A stretch of 64,000 nt of DNA, taken from positions 55,703 through 119,702 of the forward strand of contig JASANG010003876.1 of assembly GCA_030248215.1 (NCBI GenBank), read 5' to 3'. Of this stretch, positions 37,001 to 47,500 are shown one piece after another. A model generated the notes under the pieces. The model was not told where the DNA came from and ran no database searches. It was given only the letters and a program-made list of their open reading frames with translations. This DNA comes from Enoplolaimus lenunculus. Lineage: Eukaryota > Nematoda > Enoplea > Enoplida > Thoracostomopsidae. Within the stretch, counting starts at the first letter, position 1, and each line of letters starts with the position of its first letter. The position numbers were made by a program, and so were the translations under genes.

Positions 37001-38740
37001 GAAAAAACTCCCCCACATAGAAAAATTTTCTATTCTCAGTATATATTATATATTTCGACTGTGCATATGCCCTACTTAGCCCCGGGTGGAATTTTAAAAT
37101 GATGCAATCGGAATTCCGGTTCCAGTAGGGAATTCCGGTAGTTTTCACTAACAGGGTGTCCGATAATAAATCCGATATTTTCCTCCGGAAGTTTTTGGTA
37201 TTTTCGGTACTGATAATTTTTTGGCCAACGTAACTTTTAGGGCCTTAACAGTAGATTAAGCGTACTCCTAAGCCTAAGCCTAAGTCTAAGCGTTGTAAAA
37301 ACGTATTCCTAAGCCTAAGCCTAAGCAAAAAATGCAGTCTAGAATGAAGCATACTCTTTTATAGACCCTCCAGAAACATGGACGGCCCTAAAAGCAACAT
37401 GAGCAATTTTTCTCATTCGAAAAGTTAAGAAAAATTGCATACTATTCTAACTTATTTTTCTAAAATAAAGATATGAGAGTGTATTGCTAAAATTTTCAAT
37501 TTGTGTCATACTCTATACTTAATCATACGTTTTCCAGCTACTGCATTTGTTGCAGGATATTGGCGTTCTAAATGGTGTGTTTACACAACTACGATAAAAT
37601 AGCTTTAAAATGAATTTTGCGATAACAAGGGTTTTTGTTTTCCGGATGGGTATTTTTAACTTTCCGGCTTCGGTACGGTTTTGGTCTTTTATAATTCAGG
37701 TTGCACCATAATTCAGTTGCACCCTGATTGTAACCCATCAAAACTCCCATAATTTCTGACCCACGAACATTGACCCACTGAGCCATTTTTAACTGTGCCG
37801 CGTACCTTTTTTAACCCGGAGTCCTATGAATCAGAAGCCAGCGTGAATGAGTTAAACGTTCCCAATCAATACCGATGCCAAGAAAGTTCCTTACCTGATT
37901 GCGCAACCTCGTTGACAGAGTTTACCCTGAGACGCAGCCATATATCCGATAACTGAGAAAATAACAAAACCAGCGAAAAAACTCGTACAACTATTTATTA
38001 AGCACACCGACATTGCTTGCCTACAATAATTATAAACGGAAATTAAATTTGATTAAGACCAAAAATTGAACACTAGAAACTTTTGTCTGCATTTGAAGCT
38101 TGTTTTTGCTCGAATTATATTTAACATTAGGGCTTAAGATAGTTAGCAGCCACCCCATACCCCCATTTTGGAGGGGCTCACCCCTAGAGGCTCCCCATAA
38201 CTGGTTGAAGAAAACCGCTTAAGTTTCCAAAATTGTGACGCCTTCTCGCACGCTTGCGAGGCTCACCCCCACCTCCCGCCCCTGCCTGTCCGCACTGCCA
38301 TATTCTCAAATGTGTATTCCACCTATTATCACAGTAGTTGGTTTTTGAGTACAGTCACTGACTCCATAGGTTTAGAAAGCTTAGGTTTAAACTCCGCATA
38401 GGTTAGGCTTACTAGATGCCCGTCACAACTCACTGTAGTTACTATTTCCGTTCTGGCCCATTATAAACACCATAAGGCTTAGGCCTACCGTAGAACCTAT
38501 ATGTAAACTAAGCGGAAGCCATAATGTAACTCAATTCAAAAGCTAGTCGTCCCGTATCACTCCAAGTGGGTAGTGTTATTATTCATCCTCTTCTTGTCTA
38601 ATAATTAATTTTTTAGTATACGTATGAGTGTATTGAAAACAAACGTAGCAGTATTGTGGATGGCTTGAGCTCAATCTCGTTGTGTAAAAGAGTTGGCCCT
38701 GCCTATAGTTCAGAAGTTTGGTATTTGGCACTTATTTTAG

Positions 38741-39597
38741 GTTTGGGTTGACGCATCAACACAATATTCTTTTCGTACGGGCCTACAGATTAGGAGCGTT
38801 GTACTGTGCTTGAAGCTACAATCCATACCACAATAACTGCTACAAGTTTGTTTTCAAATACCTTCAATACGTAGACTAAAAAATAAAACTATTAGAAAGG
38901 AGTTTCAAGTAATGATCTGGCTTCTGCCCCTTGGAGTGAGTTTACATTATGGCTTCCGCTTAGGTTTACATATAGGTCACCACACAACGTCCAGCTAAAG
39001 GGCCAAACAAAAAAACTACAGGAGTTGTTGTGCCGACAAAAAACTATTAATACAATTGAGTTTTAATTGCTTTTATTCTTTAAACTATGGCAGTCAGTGA
39101 TGTCTCTTAGTTCGAGAACCAATAGCTAACTGATGATAGGTGGAATACACATTAGAGAATATGGGCAGTGCCGGAGCAGGCAGGGGCGGGGCTCCCCTCA
39201 AATTCCAGGGTAAGGGCCCCCAAACTCGCAAGCGCAGCGTGCGAGAAGCCAGACGCATTTTGAAACTTAAGCGGTTTTATTTCAACCGGTTAGAGTGGGG
39301 ACCCCTCTGGGGTGAGCCCTCCAAAATGGGGGGTATGGGGGTGGCTGCTCTGGCTCTGAATATGGGCCCTAATGTTAAATATAATTCGAGCAAAAACAAG
39401 CTTCAAATGCAGACAAAAGTTTCTAGTGTTCAATTTTTAATCAAATTTAATTTCCGTTTATAATTATTGTAGGCAAGCAATGTCGGTGTGCTTAATAAAT
39501 AGTTGTACGAGTTTTTTCGCTGGTTTTGTTATTTTCTCAGTTATCGGATATATGGCTGCGTCTCAGGGTAAACCTGTCAACGAGGTTGCGCAATCAG
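38741..39597 (+). pseudogene. Second partial SLC6 copy (exons 6-7 only)
   Basis: Direct-orientation copy of exon 6 (starting at 38741 after TATTTTAG, with several small changes including base loss in the ACACAAGTATTC region) and exon 7 (39473-39597, same length and frame as 6716-6840). Nothing corresponding to exons 8-13 follows, because the duplicated block stops at about 40893 inside the minisatellite. It cannot encode a transporter on its own. Confidence 0.85.
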
Positions 39598-40504
39598 GTA
39601 AGGAACTTTCTTGGCATCGGTATTGGATTGGGAACGTTTAACTCATTCACGCTGGCTTCTGATTCATAGGACTCCGGGTTAAAAAGGTACGCGGCACAGT
39701 TGAAAATGGCTCAGTGGGTCAATGTTCGTGGGTCAGAAATTATGGGAGTTTTGATGGGTTACAATCAGGGTGCAAACTGAATTATGGTGCAACCTGAATT
39801 ATAAAATACCAAAACCGTACCGAAGCCGGAAAGTTAAAAATACCCATCCGGAAAACAAAAACCCTTGTTATCGCAAAATTCATTTTAAAGCTATTTTATC
39901 GTAGTTGTGTAAACACACCATTTAGAACGCCAATATCCTGCAACAAATGCAGTAGCTGGGAAACGTATGATTAAGTATAGAGTATGACACAAAATTGAAA
40001 ATTTTAGCAATACACTCTCAGATATCTTTATTTTAGAAAAATAAGTTAGAATAGTATGCAATTTTTCTTAACTTTTCGAATGAGAAAAATTGCTCATGTT
40101 GCTTTTAGGGCCGTCCATGTTTCTGGAGGGTCTATAAAAGAGTATGCTTCATTCTAGACTGCATTTTTTGCTTAGGCTTAGGCTTAGGAATACGTTTTTA
40201 CAACGCTTAGACTTAGGCTTAGGCTTAGGAGTACGCTTAATCTACTGTTAAGGCCCTAAAAGTTACGTTGGCCAAAAAATTATCAGTACCGAAAATACCA
40301 AAAACTTCCGGAGGAAAATATCGGATTTATTATCGGACACCCTGTTAGTGAAAACTACCGGAATTCCCTACTGGAACCGGAATTCCGATTGCATCATTTT
40401 AAAATTCCACCCGGGCTAAGTAGGGCATATGCACAGTCGAAATATATAATATATACTGAGAATAGAAAATTTTTCTATGTGGGGGAATTTTTTCTTGTTG
40501 TGGG

Positions 40505-40893
40505 CCCAGCTGTACTTCTGTCCTAACTGCACTGCTGTACCAACTGTCTCGCTGTCCCAGTGTCTCGTCGTCACAACTGTCCCGCGGTCCCAACTGTCGC
40601 AATTGTCCCGCTGTCCCAACTGTCACAACTGTCTCGCTGTCTCAGTGTCCCAACTGTCCCAACTGTCTCAATTGTCACTACTGTCTAACTGTCCCAACTG
40701 TCTCGCTGTCCCAATTGTCGCAACTCTCACAGCGGTCCCGTGAACGCAACTGCGCCAACTCTCCCAATGTCCCAATTGTCGCACCTGTCCCAACTGTCCT
40801 AACTGTCCCAACTGTCCCACCGTTCAAACCGTCCCTACTGTCCCAACTGTCCAACTGTCGCCACTGTCCCGCTGTCCCAACTGTCACAACAGT
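40505..40893 (+). repeat. Truncated third copy of the AACTGTCCC minisatellite
   Basis: Matches the first 0.4 kb of the array at 7750, then breaks off at CACAACAG, which is the end of the third duplicated block. Confidence 0.9.
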
Positions 40894-40949
40894 GTTCCTG
40901 AACTAGTTCCACGTACTTGCGGCACAGCCTCAAGTATAACTGTCGAACT

Positions 40950-42240
40950 AATTCACAGCCTGTATTATCCAGTAATGTCAGTATCTGTTGCCCTTTCGCG
41001 CAGTAGATACTCACAGCCCAGTTTCCTTTTCAGCCTGTACTCCCTGTTATTTTCCACAACACGATCGTTCAGATCCTGTGTTTCCAATAACAGCCTTTTA
41101 CACGATCGTTCAGATCCTGTATTTCCAATAACAGCCTTTAGCCTGTACTATCCAGTAATGTCAGTATCTGTTGCCCTTTCGCGCAGTAGATACTCACAGC
41201 CCAGTTTCCTTTTCAGCCTGTACTCCCTGTTATTTTCCACAACACGATCGTTCAGATCCTGTGTTTCCAATAACAGCCTTTTACACGATCGTTCAGATCC
41301 TGTATTTCCAATAACAGCCTTTAGCCTGTACTATCCAGTAATGTCAGTATCTGTTGCCCTTTCGCGCAGTAGATACTCACAGCCCAGTTTCCTTTTCAGC
41401 CTGTACTCCCTGTTATTTTCCACAACACGATCGTTCAGATCCTGTGTTTCCAATAACAGCCTTTTACACGATCGTTCAGATCCTGTATTTCCAATAACAG
41501 CCTTTAGCCTGTACTATCCAGTAATGTCAGTATCTGTTGCCCTTTCGCGCAGTAGATACTCACAGCCCAGTTTCCTTTTCAGCCTGTACTCCCTGTTATT
41601 TTCCACAACACGATCGTTCAGATCCTGTGTTTCCAATAACAGCCTTTTACACGATCGTTCAGATCCTGTATTTCCAATAACAGCCTTTAGCCTGTACTAT
41701 CCAGTAATGTCAGTATCTGTTGCCCTTTCGCGCAGTAGATACTCACAGCCCAGTTTCCTTTTCAGCCTGTACTCCCTGTTATTTTCCACAACACGATCGT
41801 TCAGATCCTGTGTTTCCAATAACAGCCTTTTACACGATCGTTCAGATCCTGTATTTCCAATAACAGCCTTTAGCCTGTACTATCCAGTAATGTCAGTATC
41901 TGTTGCCCTTTCGCGCAGTAGATACTCACAGCCCAGTTTCCTTTTCAGCCTGTACTCCCTGTTATTTTCCACAACACGATCGTTCAGATCCTGTGTTTCC
42001 AATAACAGCCTTTTACACGATCGTTCAGATCCTGTATTTCCAATAACAGCCTTTAGCCTGTACTATCCAGTAATGTCAGTATCTGTTGCCCTTTCGCGCA
42101 GTAGATACTCACAGCCCAGTTTCCTTTTCAGCCTGTACTCCCTGTTATTTTCCACAACACGATCGTTCAGATCCTGTGTTTCCAATAACAGCCTTTTACA
42201 CGATCGTTCAGATCCTGTATTTCCAATAACAGCCTTTTCC
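40950..42240 (+). repeat. Satellite: seven tandem 183-bp units
   Basis: Units start at AGTAATGTCAG at 40971, 41154, 41337, 41520, 41703, 41886 and 42069, exactly 183 bp apart and identical by eye. Each unit contains two roughly 41-bp sub-repeats with ACACGATCGTTCAGATCCTG. As 183 is divisible by three, one frame stays open for 461 codons (40975-42360). That frame encodes a Ser/Leu-rich 61-residue repeat without recognisable domain, so I do not call it a gene. Confidence 0.95.
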
Positions 42241-42630
42241 TTTTACACCCAGAAATTCCTTTCTCCTTTTTCCAACTATTTCCTTTCACACCGACCACCA
42301 ACTAAATCAGCATCGAGACCATCGTGGTCACCATGTGAGAAGTTCGTGATTTTGACTTAAGCCTGTATCCTGTATCGCCTGTATAGTTCTTTCCTCGATG
42401 TATGCGTATCGCTCTGATTTAGTAAAACGCGGCCGGTAAATGTTTATTATAAATCCCAACCCGCAACCCGTATGACACAAAATACCCAAAATTAAGGCCA
42501 GCAAATCACAGGTTATGCAATTTAACTGGTAACCCGAGCCGGAATCCTTAAAGCCGACGTCTGAATCTGATTTAATCCAGCCACTGGCTTTACCGTACCC
42601 AATACTTTTGCCGTTTTCCAGAATCCGTGC

Positions 42631-42774
42631 AATTCTAACCCCGTTAGAATTACACCCCGTTAAACCGTGTACTCTAACCCCGTTAGAGTTACACCAAATT
42701 TCCGACCAATCTAACCCCGTTAGATTTGGCCCAGCCGTTGTAGAATAATAAATCTAACCCCGTTAGATTTATTA
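42631..42774. repeat. Cluster of four hairpins sharing the core CTAACCCCGTTAG
   Basis: Perfect stems with a CCC loop: 42631-42651 (9 bp), 42671-42689 (8 bp), 42708-42726 (8 bp), 42746-42774 (13 bp). The stem core is constant (CTAAC/GTTAG) but the outer stem bases differ in each copy (AATT, ACT, AAT, TAATAAAT) while staying complementary. A half copy (CCCCGTTAAACCG) lies between the first two. Confidence 0.8.
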
Positions 42775-43095
42775 GACTACTTTTTCCCAGGTTTCCTTTA
42801 ATACCCCAAGTTTCCTTTAACACATGCCACCAGTATTCTATACTGGGTAATACCGCGCCTTGCGCAACGCCGATTAAACCAATATCCCGTAGTTTCCTTC
42901 ACATGCTTATGCCACCGTGACAATCTTAAATTACTTCAACTCGACCTTACTTATTAAAACTTCCGCTTTCAACGCAAACCAAAACTCTAGAAAACAATGT
43001 GTAAATAAATGCTCACCGCCAACCAATAAAAGCCAACCGATTTGTAGGAAAACAAAACCAAGACTGATTCCGGTCCTGGCTACCCGTATCGGCAT

Positions 43096-43251
43096 CTCGA
43101 CCTCATTTGCATTTTTGCCGACACCCACAATTGGGTGTCCGCAATGCGGTTGAGGTCGAGAGCCACACATCCGGTACTACAACAACAACAACAACAACAA
43201 TAACCGCTCATGTCGGACACTCACGACATGATGACTTAGACTAGCTAAGTC
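43096..43251. repeat. Three further hairpins and a (CAA)n tract
   Basis: 43096-43160: CTCGACCTCA pairs with TGAGGTCGAG outside an inner GACACCCA/TGGGTGTC stem. 43208-43231: TCATGTC/GACATGA. 43233-43251: GACTTAG/CTAAGTC. A CAA microsatellite sits at about 43178-43202. TAACCGC occurs as a direct repeat at 43201-43207 and 43254-43260. Confidence 0.65.
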
Positions 43252-43259
43252 GTTAACCG

Positions 43260-44254
43260 CAAATCCAGCTATACCGATTATACAACATTATTCAATGGCC
43301 ACGTAGGGCCCAGGTAAGTTTGACATTGCGGACACAGCCGCCATAGCATCGATTTTAACATTTTCTACGCTTTGTAGCCACGCCTAAGCCTAACTTAAGT
43401 TCTAAGAGAGACTAGGTGGAGCCAGGAACTCCCTTAAGGTGTGGTTTTGATATAGGGTTTTATTTTTAGTTTTAGTTTTTAGTTTGAAATAGGTTTAAGT
43501 GTGGCATAGCCACCCTCTGTTGCTCATAGTATACTCTATGAGTGAAAGGGTTAATATTGTGCCTTTCAGTGAGTTTGTTTCAGACTTTGGTAAAATTTAA
43601 TATTAAAAACGTTAGTGACCAGGATTTCTGTAAAACGCAGTTTAAAAGTAGTTTTTGCACTCGTATTACAACATTACAAGCGCTAATATCGTGTATTTGC
43701 GGACAGTAACATCCAGTGTTAACGCGGGGTTCACGTTGGGGCAATCTGGAACACGTAGTCCCTATTGCAATTTGCAATAGCGGGTAACATATTGTCTGCA
43801 CGTCAATCAGCTGTAAAATTCGAAAAATTTGAAAGGTTATGGTAAGCTAGCCAGAATGTCCGTAGAATAACATATGATACTAAAATGTAAATGTTGAATT
43901 ATTTGTACTTAGTATATTTAGACAAAATTTCCGCCAGAAACAGAAAAATAGAAGCCAACACAGTATGCGAAATCATTTAAAGCTAGATTATCTGACTATT
44001 CATTATATTTCAGAATATCATATCAAATTCCCATAAGTATATCGGGGTATCATATGACATATGGCTGGTTATATTCGATGGTTACTTGAGATCCGGGCTT
44101 GTAAGTCAATGCCGCGTGACAATCAGATTTTGTCTTCACAACCGCTATTCAGATCACAAATTTTTATGTTGACGTCGAATCAACGCGGACAAAACGTGTT
44201 CCGGGCTGTCCCAGTTTAACGCGAACCTCACATGTATGCACAAACATTAAAGTT
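43260..44254. other. Intergenic, no gene recognised
   Basis: AT-rich sequence between the hairpin cluster and the K2P tail exon. Short open frames only, none with a recognisable domain. Confidence 0.4.
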
Positions 44255-44430
44255 TGCGTCAATGTAAGGATCAGGGGAGGAACGTTTTTTGCGGAACTGC
44301 AATAAAGCTTTAATGTAATTTTTCTTGATTACATATTTTGTTTAGGCCTAGGCTAAGGCTTACCTAATAGGTGTAAACTAATTCTTACGCTCAGAGTTTA
44401 GGCTTAGGCTTAGGAATATGTTTATACTAC
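44255..44430. mobile_element. Telomere-like repeat element (copy 3)
   Basis: GGATCAGGGGAGGAACG and GCGGAACTGCAATA flank TTAGGCTTAGGCTTAGG, matching the inverted border words of the other copies. Lies just downstream of the K2P tail exon. Confidence 0.5.
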
Positions 44431-44559
44431 ATTTCAGAATATTTCCAATCTCTGCTATATACTATTATTTTTTGCATCAAAATAAAGTACTTGGTATTTA
44501 GATACCAATTTATAGAGACGCAGCTGATTTTCGAGATCCAACGTCACTGTTCAACTTAC

Positions 44560-47500
44560 AAGCATATGTTTGGCAGTCGCAAATGAAATGTGCGTTTGAC
44601 AGCTAGTATCCGTTTGAGGGGTGGTCGAGCCTTGTTGCGCAGTATAGGGTTGCGACTGTGGAGTCGCGGCAGGTTTCGCCGCTGTTGTCGGAGCTGCAAC
44701 CGGAGTGGCAACCGCAGTTGCTGGGGGTAACTCTTCACAAAGTTGTTGCTGAATAGGATCGATCACTTGAATTGTTGTCGATGTCGATGGTTTGATGTAG
44801 GTAACGCTGGAGACTGAATTTTCTTGAGATGTCATCACAACTGACGAACGGCCTAGCAGGAGCATGCTGTCTTCGGGTGCCGAGCGCCGCCCGCTGACAA
44901 TGATGCTAGCGCCTGGACCGCCGGGTCCTACACTGCCGGCTCCGGCCGAATATCCGCTGACTTCTAGCCGACGCCCGTCCTCGCCTTGGTTTGGGACCAG
45001 AATGTGTAGTTTCTGCAAAATGCCACGGCTCTTGTTTGAATTGGTTCGTATTTGGATCACAAAGTATTCTTGTTTATTATTATAAATAAAAAAAAGATGC
45101 TTTTAACTTTAAGTTCAAATTAAACTTACTGGAAGATATAAAATCTACATTTTAAACTTGTTACAAGGCTTAAACTATGCTTAGCGCGCGGTGTCGTTCG
45201 GTGCCGTCTGGTGCCACCGTAAGATGAAAATTTTGTTTACAAATTGTTATGCTGTGCCATGCGTCAATTCAAGTGCGTTGCCGAACGCAAGGGCGTCCAG
45301 AAGGGGGAGGAAGCATTGGTGGGCCATGCCCCCAAAATTTGTCTAGTGCCCTCCAAATAGACTCGGTTTAAAAGTCAACAATCTTGAATTGTAATCGTAG
45401 GGGCTTCCAAAATTGTTCGGTACAACCAATATATATTTTTATGTGAACGCCCCTGGCCGAACGGTGCTGGACAGTTGTAAAATAATGAATACAGCAGAAT
45501 GGTACTGTCACCTTGCGACTTTTTGTTATTCGAAGCGTCATAAATATGAACGTTAGACCAATGACCAACCCAACCGTCGAAAGAACAACAGCACCAAGAT
45601 CGTTTTCTGTCTTGTCATCAAATGCTTAAAAATAAACCAACCTAAATATGTAAATATTTCGCTGCATAGTGCAATTTTTCTATTCTCTAGTCAAAAGCAT
45701 TCTATTTGAAACGCGAATTCGAAATATTGTCTGCGTTTTAGGTTAAAGTCAATTACTTTTCGTCGCTCGCTTGTCGCATTATTTTTTAGCTCCAGGGCCA
45801 AGGGCATCAAACGTCTTAAACATTAAGTAAACCAATATCACGTTTTGTGCGTAATAATTTTTTTCGCAGACCCAAACGTAAAGACGTATTTCATTTTACG
45901 CTACGTTGGCTAATCGTAAACTTCCACATTTACGGATAGGCTGATGATTCCGGAACAGAAACATATGACTGCACGGTGACGAACGGTAACGGACGTCGAC
46001 CAACGGACGGCATCAAAAGTATTGCGCCATCTTAAGTCTTAAGCTTAAGTATGGGAAAGTATAGTGGATCCGCTACGTGACTTACTAATTGTACAAAAAC
46101 TGAGAAAAAACGCATGAAACGCTTGGCCGTAGTTATCAGACCGTGTGTAAATCATTATCACAAACGGATACAACAAAATCCAAACAATCATTGTACAAAC
46201 GCCGACAATCCAATGAATATCGTAATGACGAAAATCAGCAGCATCTCGCGCATCCGCAGCTTGAATTTCAATCTTAAAATCAAACAAATCTCACAATATG
46301 ATTTGAGTAAGAATCGTCGAAATAACCATGGTGTAAACGGGTAGTAAAAATAACGGAAACGAACCCGAAAACGGATAGTGATCAAAATAACGGAAACGGA
46401 ACCGGAAAACGGACATTGAAATAAAAAATGTCAAAGATGTTTTATTTTTCTGCCAAACGCAATAGAGACGGGCAACTGTTCACCGGGTTTTCTAAGATTT
46501 CAAAAAATAGTGGATGCGTCGAAGTTCTTAAGATTTTCAATGAATTTCGTATTTTTTGTTTCATTTCGAACAATTGCAGGATATGTGTAATGGAAAAATT
46601 TCAGACGTAAAAATGACAGAATTTCCGTTTCTATAACGGAAATGGAAACGGACACCGATTTTTACCGCAAGCGGAAAAGGGAACGATAATCCGGTCACAC
46701 CCTGGAATTAACCAAATGTTGCGCTATACTTGTACGCCACCGTCTATCATTATACGATACGGTATCGTACGTGAGTAAGCTGCGTGCGATAGCGCACGGT
46801 GCCGAACGACGTTGTACAGATGACGGACGGCGCCAGACGGCATTAAAATAATTAAAAAGTGTAGCACAACCCTAATTTTTGGAAAAGTTTCAAAGTTTTT
46901 CTGTGAAATCGACTGACACTTTAAGAATTCAACAATTGACGATGAGCATTATATAAGTTGAAAAATATATACTTCTTCATGATTAACTGACAAATATACC
47001 AATTCATACATATTTACATTCACAAAAATAAATAACATAGCTACTAAAAAATAAAAAAGTTTAGTTTAGCTAATGGCTAGGACCATATTTCAAAGTTTCT
47101 GAAAATGTAAACTTACAACCCCTTGCCGTGAGCAATACATAGTTAGCCGACGGAGGAAAAATCGTAGTATCCGGCGGATATGACGTATAATTGTTCGCAA
47201 CAGTTGACCGTAGTCAGTTAAACACAACAATAGCAACGGAACACCAAGAAATGCATAGAGAGCAGTCGCGATTTGACCGCTGTACGTTTCTGGCTGCAGT
47301 TGATTATGACCTGTAACAGAAATGTTCACTAAAGTATACCAACGACTATATTTCAAAATTAGCTGATCTAAGCCTAAGCCTAAACATAGTATTAGACACC
47401 TAATCTAATAGCGATACCAGGCCGATTGCTCCGGTGTGAAGAATTGGTCTGGGATGATTCCTCTGGAATGGTTGGGCAAGGTCTATTTCTCCGGGGTGGA

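Larger units (their letters stand above)
23629..38020 (-). pseudogene. Inverted partial copy of the SLC6 gene (exons 13 to 7)
   Basis: Minus-strand mirror of the SLC6 exons: exon 13 at 23629-23742, exon 12 at 24869-25045, exon 11 at 25830-25930, exon 10 at 27347-27449 (intact, encodes [17 protein letters not shown]), exon 9 at 33239-33376, exon 8 at 34736-34848, exon 7 at 37895-38020. Exon 7 carries one extra base relative to the other two copies, so it is out of frame. Exons 1-5 are absent and only about 23 bp of exon 6 remain before the arm ends near 38660. A transcript starting here would lack TM1 to TM6 and could not make a transporter. It is either a truncated duplicate or an assembly artefact. 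Confidence 0.85.
22925..38660 (-). repeat. Giant inverted repeat, right arm
   Basis: Reverse complement of 5990-22125, including the SLC6 exons, the LINE with its nested SINE and MITE, and the minisatellite. It lacks or scrambles a few hundred bases corresponding to about 21650-21950. It ends at 38660, where the sequence flips back to the plus orientation at the equivalent of base 5832. Confidence 0.92.
38661..40893 (+). repeat. Third, direct partial copy of the block (5832-8134)
   Basis: Begins GGCTTGAGCTCAATCTCG, identical to 5832 onward, and runs colinearly through SLC6 exons 6-7 and 0.4 kb of the minisatellite. It then stops abruptly at CACAACAG and changes to unrelated sequence. The first 400 bp are noisy relative to the original; the rest is near identical. 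Confidence 0.92.

Noticed and set aside
40950-42240. CRISPR array
   Set aside because: Units are contiguous 183-bp repeats without variable spacers, in a eukaryotic context.
40975-42360. 461-codon open frame as a repeat-rich secreted or membrane protein
   Set aside because: The frame is open because a 183-bp satellite unit is divisible by three; apparently identical units, no signal of codon selection, and unrelated sequence after the array ends.
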